A stretch of DNA of 40,109 nt from JAGLQA01 sp023135565 (GTDB lineage: Bacteria; Acidobacteriota; Aminicenantia; UBA2199), in NCBI GenBank assembly GCA_030639305.1, contig DAOWCY010000044.1, positions 1-40,109 on the forward strand, read 5' to 3'. A program made the position numbers and the translations under genes. How positions within the stretch are numbered: position 1 is the first letter of the stretch; each line of letters begins with the position of its first letter. This document shows, in pieces, positions 29,791 to 37,726 of the stretch. The notes beneath the pieces are model-generated. The model saw only the letters and a list, made by a program, of their open reading frames with translations. It was not told the origin of the DNA and ran no database searches.

Positions 29791-32265
29791 TTAAAATTCG
29801 TTGTGTTCTGTTCGGGCAATGATTTCATTTTGCAAGTCCACGCCTAAATCGACAAAATAATCGCTGTAACCGGCTACCCGCACAATCAGGCTGCGGTATT
29901 GCTCGGGGTTCCGCTGGGCTTTCCTCAAGGTGGCGGCGTCTACTATATTAAACTGGATATGATGGCCGTCTAATTTAAAATAAGAACGAACAAGATGAAG
30001 CAACTTAGTTAACCCGGTTTCGTCAGCTAATAAGCGCGGGGTAAATTTCTGGTTTAACAGGGTGCCGCCGGTTTTGAGGTGGTCGATCTTAGCCGCCGAT
30101 TTAAGCACCGCGGTGGGGCCTTTGCAGTCGCTGCCCTGCACCGGGGAGATTCCTTCCGATAAGGGCAGGCGGGCTTTGCGGCCGTCGGGCAGGGCGCCGA
30201 TGACGCTGCCGAAATACACATGACAGGTGGTGGGCAGCAGGTTGATACGGTGAACGCCGCCTCTGCTGCAGGGCCTGCCGGTAACCGCGTTATAAAACAG
30301 GTTGAACGCCTGGGCGGCTATTTCATCGGCATAGTCATCGTCCCGGCCGTATTTAGGGGTGCGCTCGAGCAGCTCGTCCCGCAAATCTTCATAACCGGAA
30401 AAATCGGCTGCCAGCACTGCTTTCATCTTTTCCATGGTGATGTTTTTCTTATCGTATACGTGATACTTGAGGGCGGTTAAAGAGTCGGTGAGAGAGCCTA
30501 AGCCGACGCCCTGGATGTAGGTGGTGTCATACCTGGCGCCGCCGTCATTGTAGTCTCTGCCCTTTTCGATGCAGTCGTCGATCAGCAGCGACAGGAAAGG
30601 TACCGGCATGTGTTTGGCATAAAGCCGGGCAATAATATTGTTGCCTTTTATCTTAATATCTATAAAATGATGGAGCTGCTTTTTATAAGCGGCCATTAAA
30701 TCACCAAAACCGGCAAAATCTTCCGCTGCCCCGGTTTCTAAACCGATTCGCTTGCCCTGCCGCGGGTCCACGCCGTTGTGCAGGGTGATTTCCAATATCT
30801 TGGCGAGATTAAAATAACCGCTGAGGATATAACTTTCAACGCCGAATGCCCCGGTTTCCACGCAGCCGCTGGCGCCGCCCCGGCGGGCGTCTTCCAGGTT
30901 CTTGCCCTGGTAGGTCAACTCCTGGATAATGGCGTCGCTGTTAAATAACGAGGGCTGGCCGAAACCTGTTTTGATGATTTTTAAGGCCCGTTTCAAGAGC
31001 CGGTCGGGATTTTTTTTGCTGATCTGCACCATGGAGCCGGGCTGCACAAGCCGCATCTCTTCGATGACGTCTAAAATCAGGTAAGAAAGCTCGTTGGCGG
31101 CATCGGAACCGTCTGCTTTTACTCCGCCGATATTAATCAGGGTAAAATCGGTATAGGTGTTGCTCTCTTTGGCGGTGACGCCGGTTTTCGGGGGGGCGGG
31201 ATGATTGTTGAACTTTATCCAGAAAGCCTGCAGGAGTTCCCTGGCTTCCTCTTTGCTAATGCTTCCCGGCCCCTCTTCACTAATATTTCCCGGGAGTTTG
31301 TTTAGAGAAGAAATTTTTTCTTCAGGGCTGTTTTTTTTATCACCTTTAGAGGGTGGGGTCGCCGACCCCTCATGGGCTGGGAACGCGGTCCCCTTATAGA
31401 AAGGAAAAAGGTGCTGGTCCAATCGACCGGGATTAAAAGAGTCCCAGGGGTTCACTTCGCTGATCACCCCGATATGTACGAACCAGTAGTACTGTAAGGC
31501 TTCATGAAAAGTACGGGGGGCGCGAGCCGGTACGCGGTCACATATCCCGGCCATTTTCTCAAGCTCCTGCTTCCGCCGCGGGTCTTTTTCTTTTTCCGCC
31601 AGTTCGTTAAGTTTGCGGGCATGGCGTTGGGCATAAATAATTAAGGCGTCCGCGGCAATGTCCATGGCCTTGAGCTCTTCCCGCTTATCTAAAGCTTCGG
31701 GGTCTTCGTAAAAATCCAGCGCCCGGATACTGGCGGCAATCTCTTTTTTAAAATCGAGAAAGCCGCGGCTATATATTTTGTCTCCTAAAACCGTATGACC
31801 GGGGGCGCGCTGCTCCTGGAACTCGGTGAAAATCCCGGCTTCATAAGCCTGCTTCCATTCTTCGGGCAGTTGGGCAAAGATGCGCTCCCTCATGCTTTTG
31901 CCCTGCCAGAAAGGAATCAGGGTGTCTTCGTATAACTGCTTCGTTTCTTCATCTACGGCAAAAGAGACTTTTTCCCGGGAATTTAAAATTTCCAGGTCTT
32001 TTACGGTATGGATGCATACCTCCGGGTAGGTGGAGGTGGCTTTGGGAGCGGGCCCCCTTTCACCTACAATGAGTTCGCCGTCGTTAATGCAAATCTCTTT
32101 GTTTTCCAGCAAATATTTGAAGGCCAGGGCCCGCTGGACAGGAATAGATACGCCCCGGACCGCCGGGCTCTTATAAAATTCGGTTATTAACCGGGCCCGC
32201 TCGCTTGAGATGCGGTTGACTGCGTTTATGCTCTGTTCCCTGAGCTTTTTTATCCTATCATTCAC
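29791..32265 (-). CDS. Glycyl-radical enzyme, resembling hydroxyproline dehydratase
   Basis: The radical site is RVAGYSDYF near the C-terminus with Gly799, and the active-site loop has SGCVETG with Cys468 and Glu470. The C-V-E motif is that of the dehydratase/lyase branch, not of pyruvate formate-lyase itself. The sequence around it, with GYFNLAKILEITLHNGVDP, DYNDGGARY and INLLPTTCHVYFGS, reminds me most of trans-4-hydroxy-L-proline dehydratase, which makes pyrroline-5-carboxylate under anaerobic conditions; this is recollection, not an alignment. About 45 residues at 290-336 are extra and include two family B repeats. The enzyme is oxygen-sensitive, so the organism is probably anaerobic. Its activase is encoded just upstream, three bases away. 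No pyrroline-5-carboxylate reductase gene is seen. Confidence 0.88.
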   Translation of the reverse strand: MNDRIKKLREQSINAVNRISSERARLITEFYKSPAVRGVSIPVQRALAFKYLLENKEICINDGELIVGERGPAPKATSTYPEVCIHTVKDLEILNSREKVSFAVDEETKQLYEDTLIPFWQGKSMRERIFAQLPEEWKQAYEAGIFTEFQEQRAPGHTVLGDKIYSRGFLDFKKEIAASIRALDFYEDPEALDKREELKAMDIAADALIIYAQRHARKLNELAEKEKDPRRKQELEKMAGICDRVPARAPRTFHEALQYYWFVHIGVISEVNPWDSFNPGRLDQHLFPFYKGTAFPAHEGSATPPSKGDKKNSPEEKISSLNKLPGNISEEGPGSISKEEARELLQAFWIKFNNHPAPPKTGVTAKESNTYTDFTLINIGGVKADGSDAANELSYLILDVIEEMRLVQPGSMVQISKKNPDRLLKRALKIIKTGFGQPSLFNSDAIIQELTYQGKNLEDARRGGASGCVETGAFGVESYILSGYFNLAKILEITLHNGVDPRQGKRIGLETGAAEDFAGFGDLMAAYKKQLHHFIDIKIKGNNIIARLYAKHMPVPFLSLLIDDCIEKGRDYNDGGARYDTTYIQGVGLGSLTDSLTALKYHVYDKKNITMEKMKAVLAADFSGYEDLRDELLERTPKYGRDDDYADEIAAQAFNLFYNAVTGRPCSRGGVHRINLLPTTCHVYFGSVIGALPDGRKARLPLSEGISPVQGSDCKGPTAVLKSAAKIDHLKTGGTLLNQKFTPRLLADETGLTKLLHLVRSYFKLDGHHIQFNIVDAATLRKAQRNPEQYRSLIVRVAGYSDYFVDLGVDLQNEIIARTEHNEF
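31348..31399 (-). repeat. Two family B units inside the glycyl-radical enzyme gene
   Basis: AGGGTGGGGTCGCCGACCCC and CTCATGGGCTGGGAACGCGG, followed by TCCCCTTATAG, encode residues about 290-306 (GTAFPAHEGSATPPS) in a surface position just before KEEARELLQAFWIKFNN. The adjoining PGNISEEG/PGSISKEE residues look like a further small duplication. Confidence 0.75.
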
Positions 32266-32268
32266 TTT

Positions 32269-33069
32269 TTAACCTCCGATTTTTACTTTTAAACCGCTGC
32301 CCGTAAATCTTTTTTCGATCTCTTCTATTCTCTCTGCCGGGGGGGGCTTCACCCCAACCATCAGGTTCTCTTTCTTGAATTTCTTATACTTAGCCGCGGC
32401 AGTGTCGTGATAGGGCAGCAGGTGGATTTCGTCGATTCCTTTTAAGGGAGAGAGAAAATCCGCTATATCGTTTAGATTTTTTTCGCTATCCGTGATGCCG
32501 GGGATTACCGGGAAACGAATAACTACCGCTTTCTCCTTTTCCGAAAGGGTCTTCAGATTTTCGTTGACCCGGTCATTGGAGACGCCGGTATATTCTATGT
32601 GCTTTTCTTTATCCATAAGCTTCATATCATAAAAAAAAAGGTCTACTTTGTCAATGATAGAATTAAAGATTTGTGGGACTGCGTACCCGCAGGTATCGAC
32701 TATAGTGTGTATCTCTCTTTCCCGGCATTCCAGCAGCAAGGCGGATAGAAATCCAGGCTGCAGCAGCGGTTCACCGCCGGAAAAAGTAACGCCGCCGCCG
32801 GATTCATCATAAAACACGGTGTCTTTTTCGATTTCCGCCAGCACATGTTCAACCGAAACTCTTTCTCCGATGCTCACTTTGCCCGGGAAATTTTCCGGTT
32901 CTTTAGCCTGGCTTTCGGGGTTGTGGCACCAGCGGCATTTCATGGGGCAGCCTTTCAAAAAAACCGTGCTGCGGATTCCGCCGCCGTCATGGATAGCAAA
33001 GTGTTTGATGTCGAAAATAATGCCTGTTTTCGCGCCGGCAATCTTGTAGTCTTTTAACGTATCTAACAT
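32269..33069 (-). CDS. Glycyl-radical enzyme activating protein (radical SAM)
   Basis: The activase uses a [4Fe-4S] cluster and S-adenosylmethionine to make the glycyl radical on the enzyme encoded next to it. The cluster motif is C41-P-M-K-C45-R-W-C48 and the AdoMet motif is TFSGGEPLLQ. At 266 residues it lacks the Cys-rich ferredoxin-like insert present in activases of most dehydratase-type glycyl-radical enzymes; only about 20 residues without Cys pairs (ESQAKEPENFPGKVS) lie at that place, as in PflA. GAGG lies before the ATG. The promoter is at 33088-33116, back to back with that of the small membrane protein. Confidence 0.92.
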   Translation of the reverse strand: MLDTLKDYKIAGAKTGIIFDIKHFAIHDGGGIRSTVFLKGCPMKCRWCHNPESQAKEPENFPGKVSIGERVSVEHVLAEIEKDTVFYDESGGGVTFSGGEPLLQPGFLSALLLECREREIHTIVDTCGYAVPQIFNSIIDKVDLFFYDMKLMDKEKHIEYTGVSNDRVNENLKTLSEKEKAVVIRFPVIPGITDSEKNLNDIADFLSPLKGIDEIHLLPYHDTAAAKYKKFKKENLMVGVKPPPAERIEEIEKRFTGSGLKVKIGG

Positions 33070-33087
33070 TTCGGAACCCTCACTAAT

Positions 33088-33116
33088 GATATATCAGATA
33101 TTACAGTAGATGTCAA
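33088..33116 (-). promoter_or_regulatory. Promoter of the activase and glycyl-radical enzyme operon
   Basis: On the minus strand TTGACA (33111-33116) and TATATC (33088-33093) are 17 bp apart, about 18 bases upstream of the start codon. Confidence 0.6.
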
Positions 33117-33140
33117 GAAAAAATAAAAAAAATTTAATGG

Positions 33141-33169
33141 TTGAAAATCAAAATTCTATGTGCTATTTT
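33141..33169 (+). promoter_or_regulatory. Promoter of the small membrane protein gene
   Basis: TTGAAA (33141-33146) and TATTTT (33164-33169) are 17 bp apart. The divergent activase promoter begins only 24 bases away. Confidence 0.5.
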
Positions 33170-33201
33170 ATAGTTCAAAAGAAAAGTAATAGGAGGTAAA
33201 C

Positions 33202-33381
33202 ATGAGACCTTGTTTTTGTAGACTAATCCTGGCAATCCTGGTAATCGTTTTTGCCTGGTGGCACCCCGGTTGGGGGCATATCGCTTTAACCGTAATCGGC
33301 GCTTTATTAGCAATTTTAGCCCTGCTGGGCAATAAGTGCTGCTGCGCACCCAAATGCGATGTGGAGAAGAAAAAAGAGTAA
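33202..33381 (+). CDS. Small membrane protein of 59 aa with a Cys-rich tail
   Basis: The frame reads MRPCFCRLILAILVIVFAWW, then a second hydrophobic helix (IALTVIGALLAILALLG) and a tail NKCCCAPKCDVEKKKE. Two membrane helices with a short turn between them (HPGWGH) are predicted, with Cys residues at both ends. AGGAGG lies five bases before the ATG and a promoter at 33141-33169, which support a real gene despite its size. I do not recognise the family. A metal-binding or redox role for the five C-terminal-half cysteines is conceivable but unproven. Confidence 0.7.
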   Translation: MRPCFCRLILAILVIVFAWWHPGWGHIALTVIGALLAILALLGNKCCCAPKCDVEKKKE

Positions 33382-33390
33382 AGCTTACAG

Positions 33391-33671
33391 TGCCTCCGGC
33401 GGCCCCACGCGCGTGGGGTGGCGTTAAGCCGCTGCGCGGCAGGTCCCTGCCGGGTGACGCCCCCATTGGGTTCATTGTCGGGGGCCGCGGTACACCGCAC
33501 CCTCTTAGCCTCCGGCGGCCCTGCCGGGGGCCAAACTTTTGAAAAAGTTTGACCAAAACTTTTAATTATTTAGAATCAAAAGCGCTCACCCGCTGCCTCT
33601 TGAGCACGGGGTTTAGAAGCAAAAACGCCACCCTGCCGCGCAGCGGCTTATAGGCTGGGTGCGCCGCACCC
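33391..33671. repeat. Long composite of family A and B units between convergent genes
   Basis: Two family A cores (from 33391 and from about 33508), a nested CCCCACGCGCGTGGGG plus GCCGCTGCGCGGC block, a CAAACTTTTGAAAAAGTTTG hairpin, and a family B unit ending GGGTGCGCCGCACCC fill the whole gap. They run from nine bases after the stop of the small membrane protein to the stop codon of the ZIP transporter. Confidence 0.85.
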
Positions 33672-33672
33672 C

Positions 33673-34485
33673 TCACGCCAGCAGGATCAGGCTAACAGCC
33701 ATGACAACCATACCCACTACCAGCCCGTAAGCTGAAAGATGGTGTTCTCCATATTCCTGGGCCGTGGGCAGCAGCTCGTCGAGAGAAATAAACACCATGA
33801 TGCCGGCGACAAGAGCAAAAAGAACACCGAAAACCACATCGTTCAAAAAAGGAGCCAAAACAACATAACCGATTACAGCACCTAAAGGTTCCGCCAGCCC
33901 GGAAAGAAAAGAATAAAAAAAGGCTTTTTTCCTGCTGCCCGTAGCATAATAAATGGGCACCGAAACGGCAATTCCTTCGGGAATGTTGTGTATGGAAATA
34001 GCAACAGCAATAGGTATGCCTAATTTTATATCTTTTAGAGCGCCGGTAAATGTGGCAATGCCTTCAGGGAAATTGTGAATGGCAATGGCTACCGCTGCCA
34101 ACATGCCCATCCGCAGTAATTTTTTATCTTTAGGGCTGCCCTGTTTGGCGTCTATCTCTTCTATTTTGTGCACTTCGTGGGGATTCCCCGCTTCGGGCAC
34201 TAACCTGTCTATTATAGCTATCAACAGCACCCCGGCGAAAAAAGCAGCCACAGTTAACAGGTAACCGTCTTTTGCGCCCAATTCGGCAATTAACGTTTTC
34301 CTGGCTTCGGCGAAGAGTTCTACAAAAGAGACGTAGATCATCACCCCGGCCGAGAGTCCCAAAGAGAATGAAAGCAGTTTGGTATTGGTGGCCCTGGCAA
34401 AAAAAGCGGCGGCACTGCCGATACCGGTGGCTAAACCGGCAATCAGCGTTAGACCGAAGGCGAATAAAACAGTTTGTGTTTCCAT
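33673..34485 (-). CDS. ZIP-family metal transporter (ZupT-like)
   Basis: ZIP proteins carry zinc, iron or other divalent metals into the cytoplasm. Eight membrane segments can be drawn, and the two metal-site motifs HNFPEG (137-142) and HNIPEG (166-171) lie in the fourth and fifth, as in E. coli ZupT. A long loop after the third helix has His and acidic residues (EVHKIEEID). The length of 270 is normal. GAGG lies ahead of the ATG. The TGA stop touches a family B palindrome. Confidence 0.92.
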   Translation of the reverse strand: METQTVLFAFGLTLIAGLATGIGSAAAFFARATNTKLLSFSLGLSAGVMIYVSFVELFAEARKTLIAELGAKDGYLLTVAAFFAGVLLIAIIDRLVPEAGNPHEVHKIEEIDAKQGSPKDKKLLRMGMLAAVAIAIHNFPEGIATFTGALKDIKLGIPIAVAISIHNIPEGIAVSVPIYYATGSRKKAFFYSFLSGLAEPLGAVIGYVVLAPFLNDVVFGVLFALVAGIMVFISLDELLPTAQEYGEHHLSAYGLVVGMVVMAVSLILLA

Positions 34486-34597
34486 TTAATTTTTTCCTCT
34501 AAAAATTCCTCCGCGGCAAGATCAAATGCATTTAGACCCAATCGCGGGTTTATGATTTTATAATTATCCGGTGCTGAAATCCTGAGCTTTTGCTGTA

Positions 34598-34684
34598 CTG
34601 CCGCGCAGCGGCTAAGAGGGTGGGTGCGCCGCACCCCCGCGCAGCGGCTTATTGGCCGGGGACGCCGTCCCCCCGCGCCGCGGG
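34598..34684. repeat. Cluster of family B units
   Basis: GCCGCGCAGCGGCTAAGAGG with palindrome GGGTGCGCCGCACCC, then GCGCAGCGGCTTATTGG with palindrome GGGGACGCCGTCCCC, then CCCGCGCCGCGGG. The arrangement is nearly the same as at 7636-7805. The rest of 34486-34749 shows no gene. Confidence 0.85.
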
Positions 34685-34749
34685 CTTTGTTGTTTTAGCA
34701 AACTTTCACGAAGTATTAGTAAACATAGATATTAGTCGGATTTTCAGGA

Positions 34750-35385
34750 TTATCTCCCGGTAGATAAATATTTATTCAATTCGCTAACCAGTTTGTGAAC
34801 AGTTGTTGAGGGATTATCTTTGTCCGGGTTATGAGGCTTGTAACTGTTTAATAGTTTTTTGGCATTTTTTATGGCACTTTCTTGTTTTTCAAATAATTCC
34901 TTATACATAGACCGACTTTTTTTATCGTAACTATGATTTAGGAGTTTAGAGAGCATTTTTTGATACTTTTCTCTTGGAAATGCAGAATCATAGTAATTAA
35001 AATGCAGCAGGTACCACAACTCGAAAGCTTCGTTAGAATAAGCTGCCTTAATACCCTCTCGTCCAGCCAGGACGATGGCTTCATTGAAATTTTGTGGAGA
35101 GAAGCTGTCTCTATCGAAGACACACCAGACCTGGTCGTAAATTTCGTCGTTTATCTTTGCCTTTTCTCTAATTTCGATGGCTTTTTTTACCAGGCTCACC
35201 GTGTTACGGCCACAACCTACGGGTTTTACATGGGCTGAACTGAGTCTAAAAGAGCGGAAATAGTTCGGCTCCGTTTTTTCCCCTTCGCAAACGATCAAAA
35301 AACTCGGCAGCGGTTTTCCGCGGTTTTTGGATTTTCTTTTGGACGCCCTGTCTTTCTTTTTCCAGTAGAGATTGTCTGTTCCCAT
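34750..35385 (-). CDS. rloB: RloB-like TOPRIM-type nuclease, defence pair
   Basis: RloB-family proteins pair with an ABC-type ATPase in phage-defence systems such as AbiL. The family marks are IVCEGEKTEPNYF (31-43), holding the TOPRIM Glu, FDRD at 90-93 for metal binding, and SNEAFELWYLLHF (117-129). The length of 211 is typical. The start lies six bases after the ATPase stop, and the ribosome binding site GAGG overlaps that stop codon, so the two are co-translated. The N-terminal 25 residues are very basic. Nuclease action on tRNA or DNA is inferred from related systems. Confidence 0.85.
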   Translation of the reverse strand: MGTDNLYWKKKDRASKRKSKNRGKPLPSFLIVCEGEKTEPNYFRSFRLSSAHVKPVGCGRNTVSLVKKAIEIREKAKINDEIYDQVWCVFDRDSFSPQNFNEAIVLAGREGIKAAYSNEAFELWYLLHFNYYDSAFPREKYQKMLSKLLNHSYDKKSRSMYKELFEKQESAIKNAKKLLNSYKPHNPDKDNPSTTVHKLVSELNKYLSTGR

Positions 35386-35391
35386 GAAACC

Positions 35392-36681
35392 TCATTCGCA
35401 AAAAAGTGACTCGATATCGCCGATAAAGGGGATAGCGCCGTATTTGCCCATGATATAATCCTTGCTAAAAGAAGCGCCTTTACGTACGCGGTACTCTTCT
35501 AAGGAGTAAAGGTCAGTGGCTCCATATTCGTCTTTTTGGGTGAACCAGACCTGGTCTCTCCTGAAAAATTGGTTGGACAAGATATTAGTGTCATGACCGG
35601 CAAAGATGAGCTGCCCTTTTCTTTTAGTGTCCGAATTGCCGCTTTCAGCGGGATTATAGCGGTGAAAAACTTCGATCAGCGTCCGGGTTAAGAGAGGATG
35701 CAGTTTCGATGTTAATTCGTCGATAAAAAGGACTTTGCCATTATGCAGCGCGTCGTAAATGGGCGCTGAAAAAGCAAAAAGAGCTTGTGTCCCGGCGGAT
35801 TCATCGAGGAAGAGATCGAAATTCTCTTCTGAAACCGGTTGGTTATCCCGGTCGTATTTTTGATGAATCGTTTTGATCTGTAATTCAACTCCCCCTGTTT
35901 TTTTACCTGGAATAAAAAATTTAATCCTGCCGGGCATTATTACAGAAGGGGTTTCTTTACTTAATGGGATGATGGTTTTTCTAATTTCCTTTATTGCCAG
36001 ATCGGCTATTTTTAAAAACTTGAGTGTAAAATTTTTGTAATCTTCCTCTTCCAATTTTGAAACTGTCAAAACTTCTTGTTTGCTCTCGCTAATCCCGGAA
36101 ATGATAAAAATATCCCGGAACCATTTCAAAATCTTTCCCGCTGTCTCCCCGTTAAATTGATCGACTACCGAAAGAAAAAGTGCATTCGGCCTTGTCTTTT
36201 CCTCTAATCCTCTTCCTTCTTTAAAACTCGTCCCAATTTTAATTTTATTGTTTTCTCTTGTAAAAAGAGTGGCTTCCCTGGTTGTAGGCACATAGAACAA
36301 CCATTCATGGTGAACCTTTTTTTTGTCTGCTTGAAACCCATACCTGTAACGTACCCCATCTATCAAGAAGGTGACTTCAAAAATGGAGGGCGCGTCTCCT
36401 GTTTCCGTGCTTAAACGAAATTTTTCGACGGGTATTTCATCAGTGGAACTCTCTTTAGAAGAGGTGAGGACAAATCCCCGCATAAAAGAAACAGCTCTGA
36501 TTAAATTCGTCTTCCCACTGGCATTGGCGCCATAAATCGCGGCGCTTTTAAGCAAACTTAATTTATCGTTAACCGGGATAGTGTTGGTTTCCCTATGCTC
36601 TTTATCCGCTGCAGCCACCATGCTTAAGGTAACCACATCCTTGAAAGAAAGAAAATTTCCGACTTTTAATTCTATCAGCAT
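35392..36681 (-). CDS. AAA15/RloA-like ATPase, defence pair
   Basis: The ATPase of the defence pair resembles RloA/AbiLi and SMC-like ATPases: Walker A YGANASGKT (50-58), a middle region of about 200 residues that can form helices, a signature-like DESAGTQALFAFSAPIYDAL, Walker B VLFIDE followed by an LHPLL motif, and FAGHDTNIL with the D-loop His. Its probable job is to sense infection and release the activity of the RloB partner. GAGG precedes the ATG and a promoter lies at 36701-36729. The gene pair is complete, so the system may be functional. Confidence 0.88.
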   Translation of the reverse strand: MLIELKVGNFLSFKDVVTLSMVAAADKEHRETNTIPVNDKLSLLKSAAIYGANASGKTNLIRAVSFMRGFVLTSSKESSTDEIPVEKFRLSTETGDAPSIFEVTFLIDGVRYRYGFQADKKKVHHEWLFYVPTTREATLFTRENNKIKIGTSFKEGRGLEEKTRPNALFLSVVDQFNGETAGKILKWFRDIFIISGISESKQEVLTVSKLEEEDYKNFTLKFLKIADLAIKEIRKTIIPLSKETPSVIMPGRIKFFIPGKKTGGVELQIKTIHQKYDRDNQPVSEENFDLFLDESAGTQALFAFSAPIYDALHNGKVLFIDELTSKLHPLLTRTLIEVFHRYNPAESGNSDTKRKGQLIFAGHDTNILSNQFFRRDQVWFTQKDEYGATDLYSLEEYRVRKGASFSKDYIMGKYGAIPFIGDIESLFCE

Positions 36682-36700
36682 TTTTAACCTCTTATGGTGT

Positions 36701-36729
36701 TTTATAACTCAATAAAAGATTAAAGTCAA
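36701..36729 (-). promoter_or_regulatory. Promoter of the ATPase-RloB defence pair
   Basis: On the minus strand TTGACT (36724-36729) and TATAAA (36701-36706) are 17 bp apart, 20 bases before the start codon. Confidence 0.6.
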
Positions 36730-36902
36730 GCTTTTTGTAATTTTTTTGCAAAAAAAGCCGTTTCAAAAAAAACCTGGCTTCTAACCTGGAAGCAAAGCGC
36801 CCCCCATACAGGCGGCAAAATCTATTCGGAGGCGCTAACTTCCTAATCGCACTATAAAAAAGAAACTCAAGCCTCGTCTGTCGGGCAAACAATAGTTTCC
36901 CT

Positions 36903-36960
36903 CGCCTCCGGCGGCCCTGCCGGGGGCCAAACTTTTGAAAAAGTTTGAACAAAACTTTTT
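36903..36960. repeat. Family A repeat downstream of the cyclophilin gene
   Basis: CGCCTCCGGCGGCCCTGCCG is followed by the CAAACTTTTGAAAAAGTTTG hairpin and ACAAAACTTTT. It lies 30 bases beyond the cyclophilin stop. The rest of the 36730-36990 gap holds partial repeat-like pieces and no gene. Confidence 0.85.
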
Positions 36961-36990
36961 TTTAATCAATATTTTACGGTTGACACAGCA

Positions 36991-37533
36991 CTATGCTTTC
37001 TCCAGGTTGGGGAAATTGCTATCCAACGTTTGATTCCACTCGTCTATGCGGGACTTGACTTTGCCCTCTACTAATGAGGCGGCATCGCCCTCGATAGTAA
37101 TTTTTTGAATCTTATCTCCCTGGGCGATTTGGTTTACCACGTCCTGGTCGGCCTGGCTTTTTACCTGGCCGAAAACCGTGTGCTTGCCGTCTAACCAGGC
37201 GGTAGGCACATGAGTGATAAAAAATTGACTGCCGTTGGTGCCGGCTCCGGCATTGGCCATAGATAACATCCCGGGACTGTCATGACGCAGTTCCGGTTTG
37301 CATTCGTCTTCGAAATTGTAACCGGGGCCTCCGGCGCCGCTGCCTTGAGGACAACCGCCCTGGACCATAAAATTATCTAAGACACGGTAAAAATTTAAAC
37401 CGTTGTAATATCCTCTTTTCGATAGGTTAAGGAAATTACCCACCGTTACCGGCGCTTGCTCATCAAAAAGAGATAGATTGATGTTACCTTTATTCGTTTC
37501 GATGGTTACTGAAATGTTACTTGTTTTACTCAT
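36991..37533 (-). CDS. Cyclophilin-type peptidyl-prolyl cis-trans isomerase
   Basis: The enzyme speeds up folding at proline bonds. The family motifs are FYRVLDNFMVQGGCPQGSGA, AGTNGSQFFI and LDGKHTVFGQV; the usual F-H-R-V is F-Y-R-V here. I placed the start at 37533, where AGGAG lies eight bases upstream. The frame is open for another 24 codons, but that part is encoded by a repeat and contains only odd basic residues. That gives 180 residues, with a C-terminal extension of about 25. There is no signal peptide, so it is cytoplasmic. Confidence 0.92.
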   Translation of the reverse strand: MSKTSNISVTIETNKGNINLSLFDEQAPVTVGNFLNLSKRGYYNGLNFYRVLDNFMVQGGCPQGSGAGGPGYNFEDECKPELRHDSPGMLSMANAGAGTNGSQFFITHVPTAWLDGKHTVFGQVKSQADQDVVNQIAQGDKIQKITIEGDAASLVEGKVKSRIDEWNQTLDSNFPNLEKA

Positions 37534-37554
37534 TTTTTTTCTCCTGTTTTTTGT

Positions 37555-37721
37555 TTGCCTTCGGCGACCAAAAACCTTTTTGAAAAAAGGTTTCCGGACT
37601 TCCAAAAACTTCTATTTAGCTCAACGCCTGAGCAAACTCCAAAACGCCCACCGAGGGCACAAATGTTTGCTCATCAAAAGTTTTTGTCCAACTTTTTTCA
37701 AAAAGTTGGCCGCCGGAGGCA
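37555..37721. repeat. Composite family A element with inverted ends
   Basis: It starts TTGCCTTCGGCGACC and ends GGCCGCCGGAGGCA, inverted copies of the core. The left half carries an AAACCTTTTTGAAAAAAGGTTT-type stem, the right half CCAACTTTTT/AAAAAGTTGG. The centre has AGCTCAACGCCTGAGC and GAGCAAAC/GTTTGCTC. The layout matches the 14942-15155 element in mirror image, like a miniature mobile element. Confidence 0.85.
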
Positions 37722-37726
37722 TATTT

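Noticed and set aside
36991..37605. Start of the cyclophilin at 37605
   Set aside because: The additional N-terminal residues are coded by the composite repeat; the ATG at 37533 has a good ribosome binding site.
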